64,000 nt of DNA from Diprion similis (taxonomy: Eukaryota > Arthropoda > Insecta > Hymenoptera > Diprionidae), in the NCBI RefSeq assembly GCF_021155765.1, contig NC_060108.1, forward strand, positions 13,975,025 through 14,039,024, in the 5' to 3' direction. Numbering within the stretch: position 1 is the stretch's first letter; each line of letters starts with the position of its first letter. Position numbers and translations under genes: made by a program. Positions 12,940 to 26,125 of the stretch are shown one piece after another. The notes under the pieces are model-generated. The model was not told the DNA's origin. It made no database searches and saw only the letters and a program-made list of their open reading frames with translations.

Positions 12940-12945
12940 AATAAA
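12940..12945 (+). terminator. candidate polyadenylation signal
   Basis: AATAAA about 200 nt after the stop codon of the 207-aa gene. Further AATAAA words lie downstream (for example near 13,940 and 14,737), so the true 3' end is uncertain and the 3' UTR may be long. Confidence 0.35.
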
Positions 12946-15163
12946 TATCAAGAGTAAAAGAAAAAAGAAGAATCGTGAAAAACACGTAAAAATGTTTGCG
13001 AGATGTGGGTGGCGATTAGGTAGGCTAACAGCTAAGACCCTGTTTCTCTGGGATCAAAATATCACTCGATATAAGTATACGAGTATAGGCATATTAACGC
13101 GAGCAAATTGCGAGGGTATATATACATTAGATAATATCGTATACGAATTATAGTTGCATTAGGTGAAGGAGGAGCCGTTTTACCCGTAGGGTAATTAATT
13201 TGGCAGTATGTATACCTAACTGATTAATAGAGCTATCGATTTAGGTAGGAATTTTCGGAAGGATCCATATTAATGGCATTCAACCGTTCTATTATGATCA
13301 TCGCCGTAAATTGGTCGTAAATTAATTGCGATAGCTGGTACAAAATTCAACATTCACACACATTACACATAGGTATTATACAATTGAGGACAGAAAATGG
13401 TTTCTCTTGCCCGCGTGTAAGAGAGGCTATTCAATGGTATTTCCGAATATCGAAATTGATGGTTGACATTAACGGGAAAACGGAATTATACAGCGGACAC
13501 GAGGAATCCACATCTATATCTACTATTAATATATATATCCTGCAGTATTAAAAAATGTATATCAACATTTAATACGTTACACATACATATGTATACATGC
13601 GTAGATTGCAGCAGCTGCAACTACGTTTACTTATATCGATTCGAATTTTAAACTCTAGATAATACATTTGTATAAACGGGTAGGTACAAGTGTATGACAG
13701 ATGCCCGTGTTGATCTAACGTCATTCTTTGAATAGATTCTGTATTAGTCTGAATGAAATACGTGCCAAAGAAGTCGTGGAATAAGGAAATAGCAAGCATA
13801 CGTATAGGTATATACACAATACATATAGGCAGAGGTATTCAAAGAGGAAGCGAGGAACAAATGGAATGCATGAAGTTTCAAAATCTAACAAATTGAGTCT
13901 GCGGTAAACGTCAATTAATACATGTACATATAATACGAATAAATGAGTCTCTTAGAAGTTATACAAACAAAGGGGGCAAAAGTGAGAGAGATGAGAAGTA
14001 TAAAACATACAAAAATATATCATTGTATAAGCATGAGTGGTGATAATCGTGAAGATATCTAAATATAACGTGTTGCTTGATTAACTATATGTATAACGGG
14101 GCTATAAAGCTCGAACCTCAACGTTCGTTAAATTTTAATCTTAATATCTTAATATTAATTTAGTCGAGTCGACTTGTAGATGTTATAATTATCGATAGGT
14201 ACGTAGAGGTATATGGTATATATGCATATATTCATAATGCTGATCTCGATGTACGCCAATCGCACCACATGTATTATCATTTAAACGTAACGACACTCAA
14301 TTCTTCATGAATGTTCAAATAACTGAAGAATGCTCTCTCGATTATGCAATACACAAACATACGTAGACACACTATACATGCGGCGTATACATGTTCCAAA
14401 TTTGTGTCAATTGAGTAAATCATCATTACATATACTTAAATATAAATGCATATAGCATAAATAGATATTTAATACACTTGTACGATGTGGACGTTGGCCA
14501 AATAACATAACGAATTTAACCACAGACTTTGCGTGTGACCCGCCTAGTGCCTTGTAGAGAATTTCCCTGTGTGGCTGGCCTAAAACCGCAAATCAGTCCT
14601 GATTGTGGGTTTGAATGAATGGCGCAAACAAAAATGATGCTAATGAAACTAATGATGACTGGCTGAAATAGTAGAAATTCTCACGTTTGCGTGTTTTATA
14701 TATTACGTTTATATGTAAAAATGTTGTACTTTTCGAATAAACGTTTTCCATGCCAAATACAAAAGGACTTTTAAACATTTGTATCATCATTATTCATCCC
14801 TCTGCCGCGGTCTACTTAAGAACGTTGGTTCTCTCAAAATTCTCTTCTATTTCTCGTTTGCATTTTTATTTTAACACATTTCGTTCGAAAGTTATTACCT
14901 ACTGCAAAAAAACTCAGTTCAAAAACTGAGCAGAAAGTAATTACTGAATAAAGTGACTTATCGTAGTAAAGTGAAACTGTAAAAACTTACTATATTTTTA
15001 ACCGTTTTGTAGCTATTTGAATCGATGCATTTGAAGTGATGATATTTTTCTTTATAATTTCATCATTTTACTTTATTGTATTATTACGAGATTTCCGTAG
15101 CTAACAAATACAATAATTTGACAAATACTTGACGTGCGACTACATCACAATAAAATTGATAGG

Positions 15164-15188
15164 AAAAAAAAAAAAAAAAAAAAAAAAA
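15164..15188. repeat. poly-A run, 25 bp
   Basis: An uninterrupted run of 25 A. It could be a retroposed tail, but no recognisable retrogene or short interspersed element precedes it. Confidence 0.8.
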
Positions 15189-17516
15189 CCCACTAATATA
15201 GAGTTTTGGCAAACCAATCTCATCGACTCCACAATTCCATTTTATTAAAACACTTGGCACAAAAAAAATTGATTGGATTGAGGCGGTGAATCGAATGAAA
15301 TGCAAAACATCCAAATCTCGATATAAGCAAAGTGAATTGGTTAACGAGATTATTAACGACGATAGAATCTCCTCCATATGCATAAGGCTATTCTTGGTAT
15401 GACGTACGAGTATGCAGAGTGTCTGCCGCCTTCCGCGCAGGCCAATCACTCACCAAGAGTGCAGTTACATCAGATCCCTGACACTCACCCTCTTCAGCTT
15501 CTCGACTCGTCCCCGCGCTCTATTTTGTCTACCTGTGTTCCGTTTTTAGTGCCGCACTGCAGTCTGGGACCACTCGACACCCACACGAAGAAGGTTTCCT
15601 ATTTCTGGCTAGAGAAGCCGGTCTAACACCAAGGGGTGGCTTTCTAACGAGGTCAGGGGTTGTCTCGAGTTCGACGACTCCGAAGAGCCTGAACCAGGCC
15701 ATGATGCCGCATTTGCAGAAGGTGAAAAGGGACATCATCCAAGAGGTCATCTTTTCATCTGGTGAATATTTCACCCGACTAATGAATATGAATATTTTTC
15801 ATTTCGTAGCCAGAAATAAATTTTGCGGTTATGGTAATGGATGAAATAGTCAGGGACTGCGTATTAACTATGACGAGAAATTTCTCACAGTGTGATATGA
15901 ACTTTAAGAAATAAGGTAAAATTGATATAGCAACATTATTGAGAGACCAATGAAATGTTTAGTATTAAAAACGCTGCGACATTTCTGGAAAATATTTGAC
16001 ATTTTTTCAAGTATAATTTACATGAAAACCTACATTTAAGTTTTTATACTTGTCTAGACGTTTTTCATGTGTAATCAGCTTTTTGAATACACGTATCACT
16101 TGCAGACTTGATCAGTCCGGGCGCTGATACAGTTAATGTCACAAAGCGACGGTTTTTGTCACTTTTAATTCGCTGTACTACATACTCACTAAACTCAAAT
16201 ACACGAGGTGATATCCCAAGTATTCCATAGAGCACAGAAAATTAATTTTAGTCGTGCTAATATTCAGCATTCTGTTAAATTTTACCCTCCGTGTTTTCTA
16301 GATTTAAATCAGTGAATTTTCATTGATTATAAGTATATTATTGAAAAAATCAGTGCATTCTACACTGATCTTACACCGATTTCCAGGGTATGTACACTGA
16401 TTTTTCCAGTGGTATACATGTAACTAATGCATAAACGATGTAAACAAATCAGACGCAATACAATAAACATGAATTGTTCGATATAAAATACGCCAGATAA
16501 ATGTAAATGAAACGAATTAACTATCACATGGACAATTAGAACCAACCAACGAAAAAGTGTTTTCCCATTATATTTATAACCCTCTGCGGTCTGTGATAAT
16601 TTCTAAAAATTTTCACTTAGCTTCCCAATTTGTCCACAGTATCCCGAAACAGTCTATAAATCGAAATCTGCATTTTATTTCCCTTTTTTCATCACGCAAT
16701 GGGTTACGTAAGGCTCCTGGTATGATCCCGAGCCATCTTCACGGTACAACTGTGAACATCGTATAATTCTGGAGTTGACAGATTCACAATATTTTCCCCA
16801 TCACGTCAATACCGTCCCTAAGATTGACTCTAGCAGCGTCAGTAGAATTATAAATACATTGCTGGTCATAACGTCCAGCGAAATTTTTATTGTACCAGGG
16901 TGTCCAAAGCCTCGCCTATGAGCTAAGTTGCACAAATCCGGCTCATACAAGGGTATAAACAAAGAGTCACACCGCAAATGAGCGCCTCGTGATTAGGTGA
17001 AAAGCGAAGCTCTGAGACGCGGCGAGGTAAGGGGAGGGACTAAAGCTCGGGGATGATGATCAGGGAAGGACGTGAGATGCGGGAGTGCGTGTCGAGGTCA
17101 CGGATCCCAAAAATAACCCAGCGTTCCAGATTCGTGTCATGACCTAGTTTTCCCGCACCCGGGATGACAGACGGCGGTCCCGCTCCCATTCATGCCGTTT
17201 CACCCTCCGGACACAAACGCAACCCCAGCTCCTATTCAATTAGTACGTACCTATTCGCTCTTAATGCCCAGCACATGGGGATTCCCCGAGCTGTTGTTGC
17301 TACCTCGGTACCCGCAATAATTGTCCCTCTTCTTCCTCTTCTACTATTCCGAAATTAGTGGTACAGGTGGACCCCTGGGAATCAAGGGCGTGTCGTCAGC
17401 TACGAATCGTCTTCGCGGCACGCTGACCATCCATCTCGTATTTTATTCATTCCCTTTACCTGTGCAACGTTCGTCTATTTTTATCCGGCCTCTGCAGCCC
17501 TGGGGGATGCTGGGAA

Positions 17517-17529
17517 CCCCCCCCCCCCC
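17517..17529. repeat. poly-C homopolymer, 13 bp
   Basis: Thirteen consecutive C residues inside a GC-richer patch. Confidence 0.9.
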
Positions 17530-17920
17530 TTGCCTTGTACCTCGGCCGAAAGGACGCGACCCAGTTTCCGGGTGTTGCCCCGCGCTACGTCATACCTTCA
17601 GCAACCCCATTCACGACCCTTCGCTCACCCAGATTCTGCCCGCGTATACATACCATGAAGTATCACTGTTCATTGAGACCCCGGGCGCACCCGCTGTATC
17701 TACTCTCGACCGTTTTATTGCTTACACCATAGCCACCAATCAGCCAGGGGTGTCGAAGGTGGGATTATTTTACGGATTTTGCCAGAGGTCGAAGTGATAA
17801 AACCCTGACGAGATTATTTTTATCGTTAGATTACAGAAATAATGATGCCGCAGATTTTCTTTGGGAAAAGGGTCGCAGGATTAATGTCTCAGGATTTTAA
17901 CCGATGTTTAAGTAGAGAAA

Positions 17921-18247
17921 TTGGAGAAAAACAGGGACTTAAATAGATATAAAAACATATTTCGCGCAGGACACTGTACTTCGAATTTCTTAACCATCAC
18001 ACGGCTCGTGCCAGCTGAACACATGCCAGGGATGGAAAATATGGTTGGTAGCATTTTAAATCTATTAGATGATACTACACAAGCCAATTGTAAATTTTTT
18101 TACATCAATGGACCAGGTGGGTCTGGTAAGACTGGAACTCGAAGTGAAATCATTCAGAAAATTGTAAAGACCAGAATATTTGAACAGCTTATCTCCATCA
18201 TCTTTGTTTCCACACGAATTAAAGTTACAGGTAAACAGTATTATTAA
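17921..18247 (+). pseudogene. fragment of a PIF1/Helitron-type helicase domain
   Basis: The open frame contains CKFFYINGPGGSGKT, a Walker A motif in the context typical of PIF1-family helicases, including those of Helitron transposons, where a short hydrophobic strand and a DGPGGTGKT-like loop are standard. Upstream residues (NLLDD followed by polar residues) fit the region preceding the P-loop. Only about 100 residues are present: no Walker B, no later helicase motifs, no Rep domain and no proper start. I read it as a decayed transposon remnant. It could instead be one exon of an unrelated P-loop ATPase, but nothing nearby extends it. Confidence 0.55.
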
Positions 18248-18832
18248 TTGAATAAGAAATTTAAAATATGAACTTCGCCCCTGATATATATTGATTACAT
18301 AATCGTAAAATGGCAATGCTAAATTGACAACTGAAAAAAAAATCTGCGTCATTGACACGAAATAAAATAGACTTCTAAATAAAATTAGCCATCGTAACGT
18401 GAAATCGATCGAATCTGTCAGCTTCTTATAAATTGACAAGCGATTTGAAATGAAGCATAGATATCTTATGGTTTATTTATAATTCTAGTCATTTTTATTT
18501 AAGCATTTTTCAAGAAATTCTCGCAGCTTCTGAATACAATATCTTGACAAATACACAACGTACGATTGTCTGGAAACAAATTTATTAAAAAGTACAGATT
18601 CTTGGCTCATCAACTTCCTGGCCACGTCCTCCACTGCAAAAAAGCGTAGAATTACTAAAAAAATTCCAACCCAAGTATACTCGTATACATTGCGAATGCA
18701 TACAAGCATTAGATTTACGTGTACAATTTATAATCCACGGATGGTCGGTGGCTCACTTCCCTTTTCCCCGCCGGCATTGGGTCCCTTTCATCCCTTAGCG
18801 ATACAGTTTGACCCAGTTTGGTTCCAGCGCAA

Positions 18833-18840
18833 TGACGTCA
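18833..18840. promoter_or_regulatory. perfect CRE palindrome
   Basis: TGACGTCA within a GC-richer patch. It matches the full CREB/ATF consensus; occupancy is unknown. Confidence 0.4.
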
Positions 18841-20563
18841 CACTCGTCATTGAGTAGACCGTCCGACAAGATGCCCTACTTACGAGGGCGTAGTTATAGT
18901 AACAGGAAACCCGCCCAGCCAACCTCCCTGGGATTCCCGGGGGTTGCAGCAGGTATCAGGACAACTTCCATGGTCACAGGTCCCGTCAGCAGACCTGCAA
19001 GCACTGCATCGTAGCGTCACCCAAATTTTCCGAGGTCCTTGAAATGTTAAATCCGCACCTTCTTTTATATCCTCAGATTATTTATTCAACTTTGCGCACT
19101 TCCATTGATATTATTTTGACTTGTTTTCACTTACAATTCACTTTTCTATCCCTGATGACAAACTTATTATATTATTAGATCCCGAGTTCTGTCCGCACCT
19201 TAGGAATAGATACTTCAATCGTCTATCCAAACTACGATAACTACGCTAAAAATATTCCCGCGCTACGAATGACGCGAATAGATAACCACGATTTCTTACA
19301 TAACCGAGGATTATAATGGGATTGTCTTGTTTTATGAACGATTAAACCGTCTGACGCAAATCGAACAATAACTGTAACAGTTATTTTCAGAATCGATTAA
19401 GGGGGTTCGAGAGTGAAAATTTCGAATACGGTTTTAGGTAATTTGCGCCAACGTCAGCTGGCCATTGAATGGAGAGCATTATCTCCATTGACGTAGTGAG
19501 ATTCTCCTGGAAGAATCTTCAGATTGCCTGGAAGCTTTATACCGTCAGCAATTATTGTCTTGCAAATGAAAATCTTTCATTGTGACGCTCGTCGGCAACT
19601 CGCTTTACCGTAGATCCTCCAACACGTAACATGACACTATAAAACGGATGTACGTATAGCCGTTCCGATTCTGAATAATTTTAGATTCATTTTCAGCCCC
19701 GTAACTGCAACGTAAAAAAAAACATCCCGTGTTTAGAGGGTGAGGATGTGAGAACGTGCTCGAACAACTATGTATGCAGGTTACGTACGATTGGCCCGGG
19801 GAATTTCCGGTCGAGGCCACATCCCTGCTTTGAGTCCCTCCGGTGAAGGTTTTTCCCTCAAGGATTTCGTTTGATTGTTGCAGACTCTGCATCCACTTGC
19901 ATAACTTTACTGCAGTTAATTAGACTCCGACCGTGACAATTGATCCATGACACTGCGTAATACAGTGATGGAGGAATAATTGCTTTGCACGTAACAGTTA
20001 CAAGAGAAAACAAACAGGAAAAATCGTCTGGCCTGAACGAATAGGCCTTATACAAATTGCCGCGATTCTCGTTATTTTCACTATTAACTTAGAAATTGCT
20101 GGGCTGATTTTGGCGAAACTGATGAATTCTAAGTTAGGAATTCAAAACGCATCGATTGAGATCAAAATCATCCAAAACCGTTCGTTCGTTCTCGCGAAAT
20201 GCAGTCAGGAAGTACTTTTATACGGTCCCTATTTTCTGAAAAATATATAATTCTGCATCGTACGAAATGAAAATAAGTTTTTCAGTGTATCGAGAAAGTC
20301 TGATCAAATTACCTGCACGAGAAAATGTAGAACCATCAACTATAATTACACTAAATAGTTTCTTGGACGATTTTTTTGTTCAACACCAAAAATATTGTGA
20401 CCTTTTCCGTAGTAAAGATACACAAATTATTGGAATGTTTTAGCGACCACAAAAAATGGAATTTTTCACGTTAGGTAGCCGTTCCATTCAATGAGCCCCC
20501 CTTCCCCTCCTCTCCCCGCGTAGAGGGTGCAAGTCGTTGCACTATGAAGGTGTGACGTCGCGA

Positions 20564-20571
20564 TGACGTCA
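20564..20571. promoter_or_regulatory. perfect CRE palindrome with adjacent near-copy
   Basis: TGACGTCA preceded by TGACGTCG at 20553-20560, giving two CREB/ATF-like sites 11 bp apart in a GC-richer patch. Confidence 0.4.
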
Positions 20572-20855
20572 CGTTTCCATGGCAGCCAGCCTCGACGTCG
20601 ATGTGCCTCCGGATGCTGCAGGGCGCCAAGCCATCCCGATCCTGGAGTAACGGGAACGCTGACCTCGAAGTAGGTCAGTTCCTCTTCACCCCGCGCTCAC
20701 CCCGTGTCCTGTACGGCACTCAACGAAGCTGGTTCCAAACCCATCCCCCCAAGTTTGGCAACCCTCGGTTAATGGCTGTGAAGTGGAAATTTACAACGTT
20801 CGACGATTCGAAAATGTCAGCATAGATAATACTTCTAGTAATATTGGGCAATAAT

Positions 20856-21141
20856 CGATTAATCGGCAGCTTCGATTAATTTATTATTCGATCAATTGAA
20901 TTCGTCGATTAATCGTTTTTCAAATTGATCGGTTGATCGACGGTTGCGATTCATGTATCGATTGAACTGGAGAATTATTACGAGATAATCTTGATTAATC
21001 GATTAATCGAAAAAGTGATCGATCGAAATGGAGTCGAAACTGTCGATTAATTGGAATGGTTTAATTGGAAAAACGATTAACCGAAATCGTCGATTTATAG
21101 ATTTATCGAAATAACGATTAATGGAAGCTGCCGATTAATCG
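20856..21141. repeat. foldback element made of CGATTAATCG words
   Basis: The ends form an inverted repeat: CGATTAATCGGCAGCTTC at the left (20856-20873) is matched exactly on the opposite strand at 21124-21141, and similarity continues inward for most of the 286 bp (for example TTAATCGTTTTTC occurs in both arms). About nine GATTAA words occur, several as the palindrome CGATTAATCG. The whole unit could fold into an imperfect hairpin of roughly 140-bp arms. It is likely a MITE-like element; the ATTA cores also resemble homeodomain sites. Confidence 0.8.
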
Positions 21142-21858
21142 CACTGCACTAATTTCGACTGAAAATACACAGCAAAGTCGTTTGTGCTCAATTATACATA
21201 ATTTAAACAAAGAGTAGTATCATTGAAACTGAATATTCAGTGAATTATTCTATCACAGTAAAGACTTGCCAACTTGCTGCTGTTGAAACTTTCGAAAAGC
21301 TTTTATAAAATTCGCATATAATTCCGATAAACTTGATGGCAGGTTATTAAAATTCTTTATATTGCAAATGCGGTTGTAGTTGAAATAAATAAATGTTTTA
21401 TTCTCTTAGTTACTGTCTTACGGCATGAGTTGAAAATGAACTTCTTCGAACTTTTCAACCGTGCAAATGCATCAATTGATCTATGGTATATCCAGTATAC
21501 GTATATATACATATATAGTACCCATTTGAAAAGCGTGCCCAGCAATCTAACCGAAATCTAACCCAGCACTGATTGTCGTGTTTTCCTCCACCGAACCTGA
21601 CACGAAAATTAATGCCAACGTGATTAAGGGTTGTTATAGGCGAGAATATCACTTCGTGCTAATTGGAATCGCTATGCAAACGGCTGAAGACTGCTTCAGA
21701 TGTGTTTTGTATTTAAGTATTCGATTGTGCAGCCGCAACCACAACTCGGAGTCCGTCTACCTGCTTTCTTGGGCAAAACCATCTTCTGCTCCAACTCAAA
21801 GGTTTATTTCGAACTGGGTTACACCCCATCCCCAGATATAACTCGTTACCTCGTCGGG

Positions 21859-21866
21859 TGACGTCA
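21859..21866. promoter_or_regulatory. perfect CRE palindrome
   Basis: TGACGTCA, with a TGATTGG (CCAAT-type) word about 20 bp downstream. No gene start is visible next to it. Confidence 0.35.
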
Positions 21867-24800
21867 CTATACGAGCGCACCTTTGATTGGTTTTTTTTTT
21901 TTTAAGGGAACTTTACGGCAACACGCGACGCGACAAAGTTGATGTAAGAGTAAGTTTTCTTCCCGGTTCTTCCCGCATGCCGATCGTACAAAGTGCTGAA
22001 GTTTGCTCTTTTTCACTCTGGCATCCAAAAGAAATAAATTCCTTAATCACTATCATCGGTGGCGTAAAAATTGAGAATGTATATTCGGATGTATGCAGTC
22101 AGGACTGGGATACGTTTAAATAAAAATATGGCGAAAAGAAGGTTTGAGAAGTTCAAAGAAAGTCCCCGTGAAATAATGGTAGATGTTATTGTAATAATGA
22201 TTATGTTGTTAATAATAAGGCCTCAATAATAACGAGGGGGATGTTTCAAACTAGATGTAATTTAATCAATTGCGTTAGACGCAAGCATGGAAACGAAAAT
22301 ATTAATCAATCTACCTTTCTGTTGTCTCTTTGTTTTTTGGCATCGACGTCTTCACCGCAAACATCCGTCACACCGTGACGTTCGTGAATTGGGGAGGATC
22401 TTTGTCAGGTTAAAAGGTGCCGTCCCACGTACCTCTCGTAACTAAATTTGAGAAGAAAAACCCAAGACCGACGTACATACCAACATCAACCTACGTACAC
22501 GAATAAAAAGAGGAGATACTCGAGATAAAACTTTGAATATAAATAAGTGCTTCTTCTCTAAATTCGTACGTCATTATTTTTTTTTTAATATTCCCATTAC
22601 ACTCCTTCTATCCTATATTAAACAATTTCGCGACGTTCACCGTCAAATCTAATCAGGCCGTATATTATGTTTCACGATCAGTCAAATTACGAGACAAAGG
22701 ATCAATAACTGAGGATGATGTAAAAATAAAATCAAGACATTCTTAGGGGAGATTGAGCAGGAAGATTATTTTCGATTGGATCAGGCATTCCATTAAAAGT
22801 CTAACTGAAACAATTATCCGAATCAATGAACAATCGTTAACTAACGCAATAAGATACGTACTAAAGTTACTTCATGGAAACTTGTCAAGTATGTACAGTG
22901 CGAAAGGACTTCGAAATACGAGTCTCGTGAATAAGTATAATAACGTGACTGGCTGGCACGTGATTGTGAATCAGTTGTTCTGGCGAATCACGTCACCGTC
23001 GTCACGGGGTGTAATTTCAGCACGAGACTTGCTAAGGGCTGCTCTATTCACCTTTGACGTGAAATCATAGGACTCGTGCGTATTGGAACAGTTTCCTTCC
23101 AATTACCTAACGACTGGTATATATGTGAGTACATAAATATATATACAATATATGTATAAGGCATAAAAATTAATTGCCTGCGGGAGTATACCGCTAATTA
23201 GAGAAAGAATAATTCGCAAAAATGCGTCAACGAGTTCAATCGGAGGTTTGCCCCCTGTCTTATAATTAATCTTGATTACAAATTCTCATTAGCAAAATAT
23301 TCATCTTCGCTTTCCATCGGATTACAAAAATCCAATTACGAACTACAAGTAATTATTGGCTTGTTGTGTAAAAACCAAGCTTGAAGAAAATATTACTTTC
23401 GCATTTCTTATCTTGCGGAGATTGAAAACATGCAACGCTGTTCTGCTTGAGCTCCGTTTATATTCCAACTGAAAATAATCAGCGAGGCGCGAACTGCCAT
23501 GTTATCGCAGAAATTTTAATACTACAAATACCTGAATTATTCTCAAATTTTCATTTAATTTATAAAGACCAATTAGAAAAATGAAAATGAAAATGAACCT
23601 CCAACATATCTTTGAATTACCTTGTTTTTTTTTTTTACGTTTTCATACGCACCTTGTGCTGACGTAGATCAAGACCTTCCGCCTCCGTGATTTTATACCA
23701 TCACACCCATCAGTTATATCAAAACGCATGAATTGCTTATCGTTATAATTAGGAATGAATTAAAGTCTAACGCTTAATCCACCAAGACGAAAAATCACAG
23801 ATTATTTTTCTTGTTTATACTTGGTTTTAGTATCTTGATCGCAATGGGCGTACACGGAATAAAAAGTTATTGTTATACCTATATGCAGAAGTATATATTG
23901 AACATGCGTCAATATCAATTTCGCTGACTCGAAAGTCTCGAGAAACTTGGCCTTTGTGCTCTCATCGGGTTTACTTGGCCTGAGGACACATGTTTCTTCG
24001 GTTATGGATGTTCGTATCAATTTCGCAGCCAACTACCCGGGTTTATAATAATCGCGGAAGCTACTGTCGTAGCGAGAAAGTTCACCGCCTAGCGGCCGTT
24101 TGTAGTACTAGTATACTGATGCTTACGGTGAATATATTCTCTACATGTTTCAAAGCATGTGGTGTTTATTTTACCTCGTAAACGAATTATTGCAACTAAT
24201 TCAACCTGTTACCCCAAACAAGCCGGTCGGTTAGATTAACAAAGTATGGCATTCGATTGACGTGAATTTTTTGATGACTAGATTCATGTGCTTATTGCAA
24301 TTGAAGTACCTAATTTTTTTTTTGTCAAGGAACATGCGACCTGGAGGAACAATACATAAACTTCAAATGAAATGTCATTTAGTTGACTCAATTTGGGGAA
24401 TATATGAAAATGTTCACTCGAATCAATACTTCACTCGATCGTGACAAGAAAAGCTATTGTTGAGTCAAGAAACTCGTTTAACTAAATCATTTTGACCAAC
24501 TGACTAAATCGAAATTGTTAAATTGAAGTGATCGTTTTGGAACAAATAAGGGGTAACAGATCGAAGCGAATGGACTTCAACAAAATCTATTTCGTTGGTT
24601 CAAGAATTCCTTTCCCTCCGTGATATTCACGCACAAGTTTCGACTGATTAAGAAAATATCGGAGGTGTCAAAATAATTATTTTTTTCATGTACTTAATTG
24701 AAATTGAATTAAAAAAAAAAAAAAAAACTATTTCCTTATTTCAACTATATTGTGTGACCGACTTCACCTTCCATCGATGTTTTACACAATTTCGGTAAAT

Positions 24801-25563
24801 GATTGATCCTGATGAAATGATGATTTACTGATAAACTAAAATGTAGGTAAAATTGTTCTTCGTATCATCGCGTGACTACGATCTCCTCAAAGCGAATAGT
24901 ACTTATACGCTTTCACAGGTGAATTCACTCGGTCGCGTGTTAAATTAATTTATCGATAGTTGAGAACAATTTCTGAAGCAAAATAAAATACGGCGTCCTG
25001 ACATGCCGAAGCCAATATAGCACGCAACACGTGCTCGCAGCTGCCTCCCACACCAGGCCATTAATTTATTTAATTAATCAGATCTTTGTTTGCCTTAATT
25101 AAAATCTTGCGATCTGTTTTTTTCCACGAAAATCCGAACCACTTCATTCCTCGTGACGCACTCCTTTCCCGTTTCTGCTCCCGTAAAGAAGATTTAATGT
25201 CGTTCTCCATTTGAATAACTCAGGAAATCTGAGCTTTAATCATTTAATCACAGAGTAAGCTGGGTAAAGCTTCGCTTACGGTATACCGAAAAGCATGAAA
25301 TGTCCATCTGCAAGAGACTTAAAATATTCCCCAAATTTAAAAGCTGCGTAAAACCACGAGCGTGCGAGAAATATCAACTTGTCGAAAGCAATTGGTCGAG
25401 TTCAGGAACACGTGGTAAGCCTATAAGTGCGTCACGTTTTCCGTAATAGAAAAGTTTGTGTGGGCTTGCGTGTAAGTTTGCATGTAAAATCATTGACAAG
25501 TGTGGGGTACGATTATGTACAGTGTGTAATGCTTAGAAATGAATATCTCTATCGTTGTTGTAG

Positions 25564-25587
25564 TTATTATTATTATTATTATTATTA
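25564..25587. repeat. (TTA)8 microsatellite
   Basis: Eight perfect TTA units. Confidence 0.95.
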
Positions 25588-26125
25588 CTGTATTTCTTAG
25601 GGAATGAGTCACGTTTTCAAGCACGATTGCACAGCTGAATGGTTTATAGATTTTACGTCGCTAAAAAACTCAGGGATAAAATTGTCACCACCAACTTTAC
25701 GCAACTTTTATTTGATATATACGTATTAAACTTCGAACAAACACTTTACACCTTGCCTAAGATTCAAACTGAAAGTTCCGTGTTCGGTAGTAATGTTTTT
25801 AGACACTTTTCTCAAACCAAACGAGCATATTGAAAAATTAATCAAATTCACCAAAATTGTGATGTTACGAGCTTTTCCTTGATCGTAACCTACCGAATAG
25901 TATTGAGAGAAAAGAACTCTGAGAATTTTGAATACTTTTGAAAACTTACGTCCAACATCAACGAAAAACCTTATAGTTACTCTCGAATTACTCGGCCAGC
26001 TATATTTCTCATCACAGTCAATTATGCATTATGGCTAAAAAATTGTCCCAGAAATTACACCTGTGATTTATAACTTGCAAAAATAACAGGAATAATATCA
26101 TTTTACCGTAGTAATCGACGTACCT

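Larger units (their letters stand above)
12946..17920. other. non-coding stretch; possible 3' UTR then intergenic
   Basis: The first 1.5 kb is very AT-rich with many TATA and TACATA words and may be 3' UTR of the gene ending at 12742. After that come a poly-A run at 15164-15188 and GC-richer patches at about 15.39-15.79 kb and 17.0-17.8 kb. I see no complete gene. A minus-strand frame starting with ATG at 15750 reads like a possible short coding exon but has no partner exon that I can support. Confidence 0.5.
18248..26125. other. non-coding stretch with GC-richer patches and repeats
   Basis: There is no supportable gene. GC-richer patches at about 18.72-19.03 kb and 20.48-20.80 kb each carry a perfect TGACGTCA; another is at 21859-21866, shortly before a CCAAT-type word (TGATTGG). 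A foldback element lies at 20.86-21.14 kb and a trinucleotide repeat at 25.56 kb. A minus-strand frame at 23802-24032 reads plausibly but has no ATG. The patches may be promoters, enhancers or repeat copies. Confidence 0.5.

Noticed and set aside
23802-24032. 76-aa minus-strand frame that reads plausibly
   Set aside because: It begins at TTG directly after a TAG, has no ATG anywhere in frame, and no neighbouring exon joins it.
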